From NCBI GenBank assembly GCA_963556495.2, contig OY747710.1, positions 38,859,000 through 38,922,999 on the forward strand: a DNA stretch of 64,000 nucleotides, given 5' to 3'. The notes under the pieces were generated by a model, which was not told where the DNA came from, did not search any database, and saw nothing but the letters and a program-made list of their open reading frames with translations. How positions within the stretch are numbered: the first letter of the stretch is position 1; every line of letters starts with the position of its first letter. Made by a program: the position numbers and the translations under genes. Below are positions 28,539 through 42,008 of the stretch, in pieces. This DNA comes from Valencia hispanica (Eukaryota > Chordata > Actinopteri > Cyprinodontiformes > Valenciidae).

Positions 28539-29536
28539 AAGAGATTTCACAGGTTTCCTTGTCTCCCAGTGTGTGTTGGAGAGTAATGATTGGACACACT
28601 CCCATTCTGTTTTGTTTTCTCCCTACTCCCACACCAGAGGACAGTGGACATCCTTGACCGACACGCTCAGCTATACGTGTTCACACAGATCTCAGTATTT
28701 GTCAGCGACTCTGTGGAAAGTTTAAATCCACTCACCTCCTCGACGATTTACCCAAAGCTGAACAAACACGATGAAACGTATTCGTTACAAGCTGCTAACC
28801 GTCATGCAAACTAATACGTTTTTTTGCATGTTCATTTGACTGTACGTATCGGGTGACCCACCTCGAGCCGAGCTGCTTCAGTTGTTTGTCCGGCAAAGCT
28901 GTCCTCCTTCACCCTCGTGATGCGGCCGCTCAGTAGTTCAGAAGGTGCTAAACCCCCTTTGCTTGGTGGTCTGAAATTGAACAAAATCCCAAACGAGAGG
29001 GCTTGTTTTGGCTGCGCCCATCCGCTCCGAGACGAGATGGAGGCAGGGTCAGGGTGAGGGAGACCGAGTCAGACATCAGCATACCAGTGCAGACACAGAA
29101 GGAGCTCTGGTTCAGTGGAAACCTCAAGTTACGCCAGATTTGAGCCCTTTTTAGCTCCAGCAAGGATCCGGGAGTCTGGGGATGAAACTCAGATTAAAAC
29201 CAACACAGATGCAATTTTTATTTTTGCTATTTCTATCTCTGTCGCTTGTTTTAATAGCAACTTGAAACCGTGTCGTTATGTAATTGCAATTACACAAACA
29301 TACAGGCCAGCCGGAAAAAGAAAAAAAAAATTTAATCCTTTTTTCCCATACCTGGGATTGAATCTAGGGATGTAACTTTATGCAAAGATCATAGTTCAGT
29401 GTGTTTGATGCGTTTAAATTAGGGGGGGGAAATCCCAAAAATTGTGGTGTTTTTTTTCTGTCTAATAATTGTAAGTGAAAAATATTATTTAAAAAAAAGA
29501 GGTAGTCCCTAAAATTCACCTTTAGAGCGTGATCTG
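28539..29536. other. Non-coding interval
   Basis: No gene is supported. Moderately GC-rich in the first half, with poly-A and poly-T patches after 29310. Confidence 0.5.
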
Positions 29537-30290
29537 CAGTAGAGCTGGGTATCAATTCAAATGTCACGTATCAATTCGATTCCGATTCTGAAGATTTTCG
29601 AATCGATCTATGACTGATGCATGTTTGGGATGACTTCTTCAGAAAGACAATGGCGAGGCACCATAATGTAGTGCGGTTCCGCTACTTTTATCAGCTGCAT
29701 AACTATATCCTTGCAAATAAAGCCCGCAGTTGCCTCAGTTATTTTGAGAGAACGCGCAGAATTGGCTGCCAGTCATAGTGTTTGCTTGAGTTTCACCTGT
29801 TGTGGCCCGGTGGAGTGCTCGGACATGACAGCTTGGTGATGTTGGAGCACGTGGGTCCTGAAGTCGGTCGTGGTTCAGCACTACTTCACCTCCATTTGGC
29901 GTGCCTTGCAAATCGCTTTGCTTCTGTCAAGCTCATCTTTCGGTTTCTGAACCCAAAGTGGTGCCAGCGCAGGCGTTTCCAAAGCCGGCACTAGGCTAAC
30001 GGTACCGCGAGTGTCCGACACCATGTTGTTTACATTTCTTCACACCTAGTGCCTGATTTTAATAACCTGACAGTGGGTGGGGTTAAAGTTCACCGGGGGG
30101 GGAAACTGTATATACCCTTTGACAGCTAAGCTTCAGAATGCTACTCTGAACTTTCTTTACCTGCTTTAGCTGTAAAAGGGGCAAACTGGGTTAAAAAGGG
30201 TTAAATCGCTCTTTTAACATACGAATCGATCTTTAGGATTTTTTTTACAAAATTATTTAAAATCAGAGATTCAATTTTTGTTTTTGTTTT
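29537..30290. mobile_element. Probable decayed hAT-like miniature element
   Basis: The left part reads AGAGCTGGGTATC followed by repeated AATTCGATTC / GAATCGATC blocks, and the right part holds ACGAATCGATCTTTAGGATTTTTTT. This is the layout of a common fish family whose ends read CAGAGCTGGGTATCG. I could not find a matching right terminus or a target duplication, so the right limit is approximate. No transposase. Confidence 0.45.
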
Positions 30291-32371
30291 CAAAACACTG
30301 ATCTGCACCTGATCATGCTGCTCTTGTCATGAAGGCATGAAGGCAGTGGCAGAAGCTTTTGGTAAGTCATGAACTTCAGACTTCTGCACTAGTGTTCTCC
30401 ATGTAGATGTTCTGGATATGTGCAGGGTTTAAAATAACATGCCGTCTATTCAGTTCACTGCCTACTGAACCGAATTCCTCAAACACGCTACCATTAGTTT
30501 GGCACAAATACATGTAGCATTCCAGCCCAGCTACACAGAGTGCTTAGCAGTAAACAATGGTAATATCTTTGACCAAACAGTTGAACCATTATCCTGTAAC
30601 AGCGGTGTCTTTGTTAATTAACATATATCTTACAGAAAGGTGTAAAAGCTATTTTTCTACAAACTATTTAACATTACACGCTCTTCACGTCCTCAACTCA
30701 AATCCGTTTTGAGTTCTCATTACATCATATTCAAAAATCAGTTCATTTAAACAGCTCCCTCTTTTTTTCCCCCTCATGATTGTGGAACCATGTATCCCTT
30801 TTCCAGTGCCTGCTCCGATGGCATCTGCTTTGCTTTAAAAGGAGAACTGAGTGATTCACAGTGATGGACGTGGTCGACTCATCACGCAGGGCTAATTTAT
30901 TCCAACTTTGGCCCCGTTTGTGATACTTCAGATCCTGCCACGGCATAACGCAGATGTTGCTATAGCATTATTTTGTTTTGTTTTGCACAAAGGAGAGAAG
31001 AGTAAAGCGTGATGAATAATGCCGTCTGACAGACGGGGCCTGTTGTTGGTGGACATAACTGGCAGAGGCCGAGACAGCTGTGTGTTCATGTGTGTCGGTT
31101 ACTCGAAGATGAAATGGCAGACAGAGTTTCTGTCTTTTGATTGTTTTTTGTCACTTTAATTTAAGCAATATGTTTCACAGTGCCCCATTTCAATATGTTG
31201 GTTTTATGTAACATTTGTATCTTTTCCACTCATCTTTTGTACAACACAGGATTTGCATTGTGGCCTCAGCTTTCAAACGCAGGCCCAGGTTCTTCTTCTT
31301 CCAGCGCTGCAGCTGGCTTTTTACGAAAGCAGCTAACGTGGAAGCTAGATAGCTGCTCGCTCATTTAAATTGTTTTCTACATTAAAAATAAATAAATATT
31401 TGAGCCACAAGTGGGATTAGGTTTAAATCTTCAGTGACTAATATTTATGCTTTAATCTTTGTAACTCAGGGCCTGACAAAAAAGCTGAATGTAACTGCTT
31501 CAAGTATAACTATTAAAAATAAATACAAATGCACCAATCAAAGGTTTATTACCCATTTCTGATCTTAGGCGTAGTGAAAATTTGACCAGTGAATACAAAT
31601 TTGTGTCGATCCTGATTTTCCTTCAAGAATAGCTATATAAAAAGATAGAAAAGCATTTTTTTTTTATTCATAAGTGTTCATGATGATATATAGTAAGAAC
31701 ACAAGCGACCCAAAGTGTGTGAGATAGCATTCAGTTACACTTTAAAAAAAAACACTTTTTTACAGTGCTTTTTTTTCTCCATTTGATGTCTCTTTTATTT
31801 TTATATGAGCAGTTTTGTGGTTAGCATTACTAAAACAGCAGTCCTCATGTGTATTTTCTTAGATTATTACCATCACTCAGAGATTTCCAAAAGGTTGCTA
31901 GAATTCCAAATCCAGAAGTTAAAAGTTCGGGGGGGAAAAAAGCAATTGCCTGCTGAAAGTCTTGCTCTCTCTAGCTACATCACACCCTCAATGAACCACA
32001 CTACAAAATGCGACTTCATTTTAGTCAGCTTCTTACGTGTCTGTGCTTTCACACACTTCAGTTCTAAAACCAATCACTTAAACTAGATATGGCAAATTCA
32101 GAGTTTTCTTGCATCAGCAATCTCCACAGAAAACATAGTGCCAGTCAGGACTAATTCAGGTCAAATGCAGGTTTCTCAGTATATCTGTAAAAATTAAATG
32201 TCTTTTTTTTTTGCTGCTGGTAACAGTGGATCCTGAGCTGTAGAAAATGTATCACCTTCTGGACAATTGAAACATTCCTTTCAAACACTAAACAGCTGTG
32301 AAATTATTTTATGGGTATTCAGGTCGGTAAGTTATAGACCATGTTTATCTTTTAGCTATGATCGCTAAGAT
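30291..32371. other. Non-coding interval
   Basis: No gene is supported. AT-rich with T-runs near 31657 and 31765. No splice-flanked exon seen. Confidence 0.5.
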
Positions 32372-33042
32372 CACTGTAATTTTTTGACTATTAAGCGCAC
32401 CTGAATATAAGGTGCTCCAGCTAAATAAAAATAAATAAATACATTTTGTACATGTAGTACAAAATGTGGCGGTGGTCTGCTTTTTTTTTTTCAAACTCTG
32501 CCTGAAAATCATCAATACGGCACCAACACAACACGACAGTAACATGCCTGGTTGGAAAATAAAACATACTTTAGCCTACCAGAAAAGTCATTGGTTGCTA
32601 TCTTCATCTTCCTCATCAAAGCCACTGAAGTCGTCTTCTTCAGTCTCTTTATGTCCTCTGAAAGCTTTTGTCGTCTTTTTATACTGACTCCGTTCTTTCC
32701 GCAGCCTCCTCCAACGTCTCACCATCGACTGATTGATATCAAGCTTATGTGCAGTAGCTCTATTACCTTCTTTGACGTCCAGCTCGATGTCTTTAACTCA
32801 AAAGCTGCATTTCTTCGTGTGTTTTCCATGATGAGGGTGTGTACATGAAAACTAGCGGTAGTGTCTTCTTCGGCGCATAATCTTTCCTCACAGGTCTGTC
32901 TCACTTGTGCGCTTCCTACTATAGTGCCCCCCGGAGGCCGTTAGCCAGTAAAAAAATCTATAAATTAGCCGCATCGTTGTATAGGACGCAGGGTCCAAAG
33001 CGTGTGAAAAAAGTAGCGGCTTATAGTCAAAACATTACGGAA
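32372..33042 (-). mobile_element. Element with ACTATAAGCCGC-type inverted ends and a pogo-type DNA-binding remnant
   Basis: The left end contains CTGTAATTTTTTGACTATTAAGCGC, in pattern the same as the reverse complement of the right end (CCGTAATGTTTTGACTATAAGCCGC). These imperfect inverted repeats delimit about 670 bases. A GACTATAAGCCGC-type end is widespread in fish genomes. On the minus strand the interior encodes a DNA-binding-domain remnant (next entry) and no catalytic domain. Target duplication is not clear. Confidence 0.6.
32588..32829 (-). pseudogene. Pogo/CENP-B-type helix-turn-helix remnant with acidic tail
   Basis: From an ATG at 32829 the frame reads MENTRRNAAFELK, then a one-base loss near 32786 shifts it to IELDVKEGNRATAHKL, DINQSMVRRWRRLRKER and KKTTKAFRGHK, ending in an acidic tail (ETEEDDFSGFDEEDEDSNQ) and a stop at 32588. 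The EGNRA.A.KL.IN.SMVR.WR and KAFRG blocks are typical of the first DNA-binding helix-turn-helix of pogo-type transposases and CENP-B. The DDE domain is absent: the binding domain is joined almost directly to what looks like a C-terminal acidic tail. One frameshift makes it non-functional as read. Confidence 0.65.
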
Positions 33043-33688
33043 TTTAGATTTATTTAGAAATTTCCAAAACGTCATGTCCAAATTTAGCTTAAGGAGAGAA
33101 ATTGGAAGTTAACTCACATCTCTAGTAAACTCCACACCAGGTTGCTAACATCATATTTAAAAAAGGAAATATCACGATACTAGCCTTAAAATTTGAAAGC
33201 TTGTTTCAAAATAAGAGCATTATATTTTGAGTTGCCTGCGAAAGGAACACTACTGCAGGAAGTATAGATTTAATTATGACACATTAGCTCTGAAAACAGC
33301 TTAAGAAATTAGTTAGCTATGTAGGTATATTAGTATGACCATGGAAAGGTAAAACTATGTTCCTGCATCTTAGGATTGTTTTTTGTTGGTATTGCTGCTG
33401 TTATTTATTTGTAAAGTATGGTTAAAGTTTGTTATCTTGCACATGTTATATTTCATTTTAGCTAGCTAGCTAAACATTAAATCCGAAAATTGGTTTAATA
33501 ATAAAAACGTATCCCAACATTTAACAAAAAAACAGATAAATTACATATTCTAAGTCATAGTTTGAGGTTACTTTATTTTATTGTTTGTTGGTTTATTTTA
33601 TTTTACTTTTTACCACAATTTCCTGCTTATATGCAGCATAAAAGGGCTATGTTATAAAGTACTACACATGGTATGGTCAGCCTTTGGT
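33043..33688. other. Non-coding interval
   Basis: AT-rich sequence without gene-like features; includes a GCTAGCTAGCTA run near 33460. Confidence 0.5.
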
Positions 33689-34440
33689 CAGTTGAAACCA
33701 GATTCTTACATGCGGTGCATAAAAATACAGAACCATTTTTCTCTAGCTGTCTGTTGGAAAATCAGGCTAAGCTTTCCCTGTTTTAGGGCAGTGAGGATTC
33801 CAAAGATTATTCATTTTTCCTAAATACCACAGTAATAAGATATAATTTTTAACGACATTTTTTTTTTTTACTTTCTTCAAATGCAGACTTTTGTAAACAT
33901 TCCCTAAGTATTTGGTAGGATTGTCTTTAATCTGTCCAATGACTCGGGTGTCACTGGACAAGACATCTGTCCGAATGCTTCCGATGTCATTCCTCAAGCT
34001 TCCCTCAATGGTTTGCTGGATTTTGGGCCCATTCCTCCTGACAGAACTGGTGTAACTGAGTCAGATTCATAGGTTGCCCTCCTTCTCTGCTGTGTCCATC
34101 ATCTTTCTATGAGACTACGATCGGGCCTCAGTGATGGCCACTCCAAAACATTGACTTTAGTGTACTTAAGCCACTTTGTGACCAAGTTGGCTGTTTACTC
34201 AGGGTCATTGTCCATCAGGACATCTCTCTTCCACCCAGGCTGATGTTTTGAGATGTGTTTTCAATATTCCCACATGCTTCAACAATTTCCACATGATACC
34301 ATCTAATTTGAAAAGTGCATCTTTCCTTCTTGCAGCAAAGCACCCACACAACGTGACGCTGCCACCCCTGTACTTCACAGTTGGAGGTAATGGTGTTCTT
34401 TGACTTAATAATCCCTCTTTTTTTCTCTAAATTTGTAAGC
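33689..34440 (-). pseudogene. Decayed Sleeping-Beauty-type Tc1 transposon, 5' truncated
   Basis: The left end reads CAGTTGAAACCAGATTCTTACATGC, like the terminus of the copy at 43646. On the minus strand the frame beside it ends ...QIKDNPTKYLGN, matching the ...NATKY C-terminus of this transposase group. Text further right (on the plus strand GGCCCATTCCTCCTGACAGA, TGATGGCCACTCCAAAACAT, GGGTCATTGTCCATCAGGAC) corresponds to the EEWAK, LEWPS and NDP segments. Numerous stops and frameshifts. The right end of the element was not found. Confidence 0.65.
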
Positions 34441-35016
34441 TTTCTTTAAGGTAAAACACTTTAATGTGGTAGAAAAAAAGTGTAATTTTTATGTTGAGGA
34501 TGTAAACACCTGGTTCCAACTGGACTTGAACTGAAGGCTGATGTGAGAAGATGAACTGTTCTCAAGTTGAGCACACAGTGCAAGATCTGAATATATTTTC
34601 AGTATAACTTAGCTGTCAGAACCCCCCCCCCTCACACAAACACACACACACTAACGGATGTGACAGCTGTTATGCTAACGTACAACCAAATAAAAAGTAA
34701 AACTCCTCTAGTGTTCAGGTTAGTTCTTGTACATCCAACTAAATAAAAACAAGTAAAACAGTGTTGTACTGCTTCTTAAGACTTCCTACATATGCTAAAT
34801 AGTTGTTTGCCTACGTAACACATGCACACTGGGGAAAAAAAACACCCTTCTGTCTAATTAGAGATGGAAATCACTGTCATCTTTTTCATAAGTAGGACTC
34901 ATGATCGCTTTTTATTTCTCTTTAAAGCAATTTGATATTTTACCATGTCTACAAATGAGAAGCTGAGTTGTTTCCATATTTTAAGGTTCTGCTGTAAACA
35001 GGGTCACTTGCTGTTG

Positions 35017-35019
<3 letters not shown>

Positions 35020-35054
<35 letters not shown>
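35020..35054 (+). repeat. (CT)n microsatellite
   Basis: About 17 CT units, uninterrupted. Confidence 0.9.
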
Positions 35055-35057
<3 letters not shown>

Positions 35058-35834
35058 CTGTCAATTACTGAGTGGAAGCACAGAGAGAGTAGAGTGGCGC
35101 GCAGACTGGCTGACTCGCTGGGCGGCTGACTTGGTGGCTGACTGGCTTGTCTCTCGCAAACCCTCTGAAATATGATTTACATTGTGAGCATGTTGTAGCG
35201 AACCCTATCCCACGTTATGCATATTCCCCCATTGTTTGTGACAGTTGGTTGTATCTGTACAGGAGGGGTGGTGGTGGTGAAGGGAGGGGTTGGACCAAAC
35301 AGGAATCCCACTTTGCATTTCAGTGGCTGAGCTCAGGGTCAGGAGCACATCTGGTTTACTGGAAGCTCCGCACGTTGCGTGTGCGTGCGTGTGTGTGTGC
35401 GTGCGTGTGTGTGTGTGTGTCACATCCCAGCCCCACAACACGCACACACACTCACCGAGCTCACTTGTTGCTGTGCAGCCGGATCCCCGCGTGCGCTAAA
35501 AGCAGCACAAGCAGCAGAACCCGGCGCACTGATTCACTCCCACACAAACAAACAAACACACCTGCTGCTCCTGGCAAGTCGCTCTGACAATCAGCCGAAG
35601 GAGGGGAAGGCAAACAAAACAAACGGTTTAATTTACATGACAGTAGCCTGCTGTACATTAGCATGCCGTGGCAATGATAGAGCGAAGCTCTGCAGGAAGC
35701 ACTAAGTAATGAAAAGTGATGGTCCTATTTGAGGCGCACTGTAAGCGCAGGAATTGGAGGCTCAGTCAGCGCTAATAATGTGTGCACACAGTGCTCGCAT
35801 GTCTCCCACAGACTGCTTTTGCAGTCTTGTTATT

Positions 35835-35881
<47 letters not shown>
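35835..35881 (+). repeat. Poly-A followed by (AT)n microsatellite
   Basis: About 15 A followed by about 16 AT units. Prone to hairpin formation and length variation. Confidence 0.9.
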
Positions 35882-35884
<3 letters not shown>

Positions 35885-38800
35885 CTCTATTTCTGTCCTT
35901 TGTGAAGGAACAAATTCCTCTGCAGCACAAAATAAATGTAAGCAATTTGTTGTGGTGAGGAATTTAGGTTGTGTACAAGTGTTATGTGAAGAGAGGGCAG
36001 CCGTTCCTTTAAAAGCTTTCCTCTCTCTTTTATTTATTTTTTTCCTTCACAAACTTTGTTGCTCGAGACGGAACATGAAAGGTTTGTGCTGCTTCTGCAA
36101 ACTTTAACGAGCAATTAACTTTATCAATGGACTAGTAAACATTTTTCGGAGGGTGTTTATAGTTGCTCAGAATGGCATTTGTATAATGAATCTAGTTTAG
36201 TTTTTCTTTTTTTTTCTTTTTTACTCTGTTAGCATTATTTCTGAGGACATGAGTCTTAAGTCGTGTGGAGTGGGGGATTGGTTTGGTTTGAGACTACATA
36301 TTTGTGTTCTCCATGGATGATGGTATACACTCCTCATGCCATGTGTTTGTAGTAATGGTGTGTGTGTGTTTGTTCTGGCTCCAGTGGTCTGCTCCTCATG
36401 TAAAGAGATAGCATCTTTCCACAACAGATCAATAAGGGAAATATTTCTAGATTCCCTGCTTCTGTCTCTGATTTAACCGGCTGTGTGTGTGTGTTTTATG
36501 CGAAAAAAAAAAAAAAAGAGTGAAGAAAACTCAGACTGACAACCTTGCTTGTATCCTGGTGGTACGGTTCAACTTTGCTGCCATTATCAAATCTATTGGC
36601 ATATTATCAGCCTAGGAGAGGCTGGTGGAGCTCTGTTTTGTTTTGCTGCTGCTCTGCTGTGGATGAGATACGCGCTTCTTCTTAATATGTCTGCCCAAAC
36701 AAACACCTCAGCAGCCGCACTGTGCCATATATGACAGAAAATGTAGGTAGAACTGCATCGCACTCTCCAGACAGACGCTCACACTATATATCCGTATGTG
36801 GATAGACTGTATCTTGCACTTAGATTTTCCACCACCTCCACTTTTCACCTAGCCAATGTTTACTTGCTCGTAATTGTCCTAAAGGGACGCACTCGCAGAT
36901 GATTTATGGTGCCGGATATGATTAGATCTCACATTGTATAACACAGTTTTTTTTGCACAAGTTTCCTTAATTGGAAGCCGGTCGTCATTAAAAGCTAACC
37001 CCTCCTCCACACCCCACCAAAAAAAAACAAGAAACCGTCACGTTCCCAACTTATTAAAACACAGCTTTCCTCCCCAGGATGGTGGCGGTGGCACACAGCA
37101 GCCTCGGGGACAGAGTTACATCCCACTCGGAGTGAATGTGAAAATATTTATCTGAGAATGAGGGCCGGGGTGTCAAAAAGTGTGGAATGGACTCTGGAGA
37201 TGGCTGGTAATTTAAACACCTTGAGCGACAGCTTTTCCTGAACCACAGCTGCTTAGGTCGTCCTGTACAGCAGTGTCTGCAAACTATTGGCTGTGCAATC
37301 GCTGAGGAAAGTCTGTACGGCTTTACATTAAACGGATTCATTCGATTGCAAAAAGTAGTTACGAGCACTTTTATTGCTGTAGTTTTATTACCAGTGATGG
37401 GTGCAGCTGTAACATCGCGGCACTAATACAGGAAAAAATTGTTGTAGCCAAATGAAAGCGGCAACATCCTCACAGGGTTCCAGCTGTAGCTGTAGCGTTC
37501 TAACAGCAGCAACAAATGGAGAAGTAACAACATCGCTGCTGCGACAGTGTTTTATTGTTAGCGGCTATTTTTGGTACTAGTCAACCAGTTATTTTCCTTG
37601 TTTAATGTTCAATTGTAACTTTCATGGGGGTAAGCAAAATAAATATTAAATGAACTGACTACAGATGAGAAAGAAAACTATCAAGAAATGTAATTTTATA
37701 TTTTTTTCTGTTTGATTCGTCAAAACAGTCGCTGGTTTCTGCGGTTTTCTAAACGTTATTCTGAGGTTAAGCATCCAATTCTGTATCATACCATAAGGTT
37801 TTTGGTTTAACGTGATATCGAAGAAAATGCTGCATTGTCGCGGCGCTGCCCCTCCCACCATGTGTTGCTGCACCCTGCAGGTCAGCTGGCTGAAAGGAGA
37901 GTGCAACACTCTTCCCTGGCTACAAGGAAAGGCCAATTTAGCTATTTTATAATATTCCTGGTTGTGAAAACACGGACTTCAATGGTGTGGAAAGCATATA
38001 GCGTCACCTGTTACTCATATGTAAGTATTGCTATTTAAACTATTGTTTGATAACTCGCCAACTGCAAGCTGGTCCCCCGAGCACATGGATTAGCTTGTTA
38101 TATCGCTAATGTTGTTCTTTAAAAAGCAGTGTGGGAAAAATAATACTATTGTTTACCTAAAAACAAAACGCTAAATAAAACTGAAAAGTGTAAGTTTTTA
38201 TATACAAATCAATTTATTTGATATTGTTATATTTGCAATCAACACATCACTGAAGCAGCAGAGGATGTAATGCTGCAATGGTTGTCTTTTTTTCTAAAAA
38301 ATATTGTTTAAACCCTGTTTTACTGTGAACCTATATGACTTTTCCTGATTCACTGAAAACTTCTTACCAACCCATGCTTACTGAATACATGAACTACAAT
38401 GACTAATTGTTCTTGGTACGGGTCTCAATACACTTGCTATATAGGAATATCTCTCCTCTGGATTGTTCCTGAGGTGGGACATTCTGAATAAAACCCCGTT
38501 CTGTCGAATACTCCAGGGAGTCGCTAACAGTGTGGTACATGTGTTTATTTCCTCATCAGTTCATTTCTAACATCTTTAACCTGTTTACTTTTTGCACAGG
38601 AGAGTACACCGACATGTTGGTACAGTCTGTCCGCACTTTCTTTATGTCTTGCAGAGGTTAGACATACATGGTTCAAGGTTATTCTCCAGCTCAGATAATT
38701 GTCAATAAAATTGATCTTTTGTATTTTTATTTTTTTAACTCTACTCACATTTTGTTATCCTTCTCCCCCTCCTCTAGACACTTCCCTTTCCTTCACTCCC

Positions 38801-39179
38801 TCACTCTACTCTCCTTTGCCAGTGTCCTTCTCTTTTCATCTCAAGCCAGATAAGTCTGCTCCGACTGCCAAGAGCAACGAGTATCACTGCTCGGCTTTTT
38901 TTCTTTTTTTTTTTTTCTTCTTTTTTTCCCCCTTCTTCCTCCTCTTATGTTCTTCTCACAGTGCACTGAAGCCATGTCGCAATTTCTCAGGGAGTTTTGA
39001 AGCCTGGATGTCTCCTGTCTGGGCCCATCTCGTCTGAGGCGCAGTGCGGGCCCTATGCGATCTGAACTGCGCTGCCTCGCTGCAGGTCAGCCTTCACGGC
39101 CGATTAGTGTCGAAGCGCCACTTTGGTCACAAGTTGTCGGGAGCGCTTATCGTGAAGATCAACAGCGATCAGTCTCGCC

Positions 39180-39420
39180 GCTGCTTCACTCTCTCCCTAT
39201 CTCTCTCTCTCTGTCCAACTCCTCTGCATCTCCTCTCTCGATTTTCGTTTTTTTTTCTGCCCTCTCCCCTTTTGGCATTACCTCCCTCCCCCTCTTCATG
39301 TTTTTCTCCTCAAATCACCATATTTCCATCTCTATCTCATCATTGTCATCTCCCCCTCCCCACCCACTTTCTCCTACCTTCCTCCATGTTGTTTGTTTTC
39401 TGGATCCAACCAGCTCAAAA
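39180..39420 (+). repeat. Pyrimidine-rich low-complexity tract
   Basis: Strongly C/T-biased, with CTCTCTCTCT and many TCC/CTTT units. It gives serine/leucine/proline-rich frames in two registers. These are not supported as genes. Confidence 0.7.
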
Positions 39421-40377
39421 TGCTAGTCACTTTTTTTTTCTGTGGAAAACATCAGGTGACCTGCTGAGAGTTTGAGTCGATAAATGTTCTGAGATGATCT
39501 GAAGAAAGTAAATCTATAACAGTCATTCATATGATGTTATTGATTTAAAACAGGAAGAATATACACTTTTCTTTGTTTAAGAGGTTGCAGGAGTCTGTTG
39601 GTGTAATGTTTCCAATAAAACCCAAGCTAAAAAACACTAAACTTTACTATTTTTAGTTGTTTGCAAATAAAGGCTTAGTGTCTGCAAAACCTCAAATATC
39701 TTAATATTTAAATGTAGACTCTTGCCAGTTTTTTAAATTTTTTATTCTGTTTTCTCGGTTTGACAGAGTTGCATCCTGCGACTCCGTGCTCTTTCCTCCC
39801 ACATTTAATCCCTCCATCCCTCCTTTTCATGGTGTCTCTGCGCGCCGTCAGGCCTCGTCTGTGGCGGGAGCGGAGACGAGTCATGTTTGGCCTGTCAGTG
39901 TGGCTGCTAGTGTCAGTATCTGGAGCTGCTGGTTCCTCTGACAGCGCTGGAGGGGCTGCTGGTCCTAGCAGAGTGCAACCATCACCCTGTGACACGCTCA
40001 GTGTCACCGATCCCCTCCATTGGGTGACATGGCATCCCCCTCCTTCCCTCGTTCTTCTTCTTCTTTGCTCCCCCCAAGCCGGTGGCCTTTTCACTGCCAC
40101 TCTGCAGTCAGTCACTCCAGTCAGTCACTAACTGCCTCACCAAGGACTCTTTTGTAGAATTTGACCTACATGTATTTCTGAATGCTGATTTCCCTATAGT
40201 TTTGGACTGATGTTATTTTCAGTGTCTTTTTTTTGTGGTAACGGTACATGCTGATACAGAGTCCAAATCCAATACTTCATTGCAGTTAATAGAATAAATG
40301 CTATGTGTATGTTTGAAATCCTAGTAGCTTTGAAATGCACTAAAATAACACTTTAAATGAGATTTAAATTTTGTAGG

Positions 40378-41661
40378 ATTAAAGTCAGTTTTATGATCAA
40401 CCAATTAAACCAAACAGGTGCTAATGATCATCAATGTCACAAGCAGGTTGAAACACAGTCTTTAACTGAAACAGAAACAGCTGTGTAGGGGGCCTTAAAC
40501 TGGGTGAGGAAGAGCCAAACTCTGCTACCATGGTGAGGTTGTGGAAGATGGTTTCATGTCTTGGCAAGATTGAGCCCAGCAGCAAGACACATGGTAGTTA
40601 GACTGCATCAGCAAGGTCTCTCCCAGACAAAGATTTCAAAGCAGACTGGGGTTTCAAGATGTGCTGTTCAAACTCTTTTGAAGAAGCGGGCAACGTTGAG
40701 GATCGAAGCACATTAGTCGGCCAAAGAAACTTGGTGCAGCAGATGAAAGACACATCAAGCTTATTACCCTTCGGAATCGGATGATGTCCAGCAGTGCCAT
40801 CAGCTCAGAACTGGCAGAAACCAGTGGTACCCAGGTACACCCATATACTGTCTGGAGAACTCTGGCCAGAAGTGGTCTTCATGGAAGAGTTGCACCCAAA
40901 AAGCCATACCTCTGATGTGGAAACAAGGTCAAGCGACTCAAGAATGGACGAAAACATTGGAACCGGAATATTTGATGTAGAAGAAGGCAGTTTGTTTGAT
41001 GAAGGGCTGGAGAGCGGTACAATGAGTGTCTGCAGACAACACTGAAGGATGGTGGAGATTCCTTGGACGTTTGGGGCTTCATTTCTGCAAATGGAGTTGG
41101 AGATTTGGCAAGGATTAACGGTGGTTTCAATACTGAGAAATACAGGCAGATACTTATCCATCATGCAATACCATCAGGGAGGCATATGATTGGCCCCAAA
41201 TTTGATCTACAACCGGAAAACGATCCCAAACATACAGCCAAATTCATTAAGAACTATCTTCAGCATAAAGAAGAACAAGAAGTCCTGGAAATGATGGTAC
41301 GGCCCCCACAGAGCCCTGATCTCAACATCATCGAGTGTGTCTGAGATTACATGAACAGACAGAAGGATATGAGGAAGCCTACATCCACAGAAGATCTGTG
41401 GTTAGTTCTCCAAGATGTTTGGAACAAACTATCAGCTGAGATCCTTCAAAAACTGTGTGCAAGTGTACTTAGAAGAATCGATGCTGTTTTGAAGGCAAAG
41501 GGTGGTAAAACCAAATATTGATTTGATTTAGATTTTTCTTTAGTTCATTCACTGCTTTTTGTTGATTGATGAAAATAAATCATTAACACTTCCATTTTTG
41601 AAAGCATTCATTGTTAACAGCATTTTTTTCAAACCATGCCTACAACATATGCACACTACTG
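40378..41661 (+). mobile_element. Dead Tc1-like transposon, second family, left end lost
   Basis: The right end reads GCACACTACTG-TA, with the TA target base pair at 41662-41663. Leader text (AACAGGTGCTAATGATCATCAAT, TTGAAACACAGTC, GAAACAGAAACAGCTGTGTAGG) identifies a Tc1 family different from the intact element. The left inverted repeat is missing or unrecognisable. The element abuts the right half of a pogo-like copy, so it inserted into that copy at a TA. Confidence 0.75.
40557..41521 (+). pseudogene. Broken Tc1 transposase
   Basis: Frames in the expected order give a helix-turn-helix region (KTLQHQQGLSQTKISKQTGV-like, in shifting frames) and, from 41063, VWGFISANGVGDL, YRQILIHHAIPSG, ENDPKHTAKFIKNYLQ and [11 protein letters not shown]. 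The second catalytic Asp is Glu (QPENDPKHT), a stop follows PDLNIIECV, and the region holding the first catalytic Asp (normally W.DE) appears deleted near 40970. The start codon is TTG where ATG is expected. The frame resumes to a stop after KGGKTKY at 41521. Confidence 0.7.
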
Positions 41662-42008
41662 TACCTTAATATGTGTTAATGCACAAAGTTGAAATTGTTT
41701 TAGGTCTACTCCAGAAGCTAATATCTACAGTCTTTCTTATCCCTGCTCTTGGTGGTACAGCCAAGTAGTGGCAAGGGAAATGAATGGCTCCCTTGGATTG
41801 GCTGTTTTGCAAATGCTAGCCTATGGGTTGTTAAATAAATTGCTCCTAGGTATTCCAGCTTCCTAAGCTACATTTTCTTTAGAATATTTTAGATATGCTT
41901 TACAACAACAAAATCAGCAAAACGCTGAATTTTCAGCAAATAAATTGAAATTACATTCCATAGAAAATCCACAAATAGGCGAATCTGCGACCAGATGGGG
42001 CTCCAGTG
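41662..42008 (+). mobile_element. Pogo/Tigger-like element, copy B, right half only
   Basis: It shares CCTTAATATGTGTTAATGC, TATTTTAGATATGC and AATCCACAAATAGGCGAATC in pattern with copies A and C, and ends GGGGCTCCAGTG-TA. The left half is missing: the sequence starts directly at the TA next to the Tc1 element, and nothing matching lies left of that Tc1. Confidence 0.6.

Larger units (their letters stand above)
34441..40377. other. Long non-coding interval with microsatellites
   Basis: No gene is supported in about 5.9 kb. It holds a C-run at 34622, (CT)n at 35020-35054, a GT/GC-rich run near 35384-35421, (AT)n at 35849-35880, and CT-rich sequence at 38750-38960 and 39180-39420. Open frames of 110-146 codons at 35147, 39044 and 39708 are built from these low-complexity runs and show no domain. 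Confidence 0.55.
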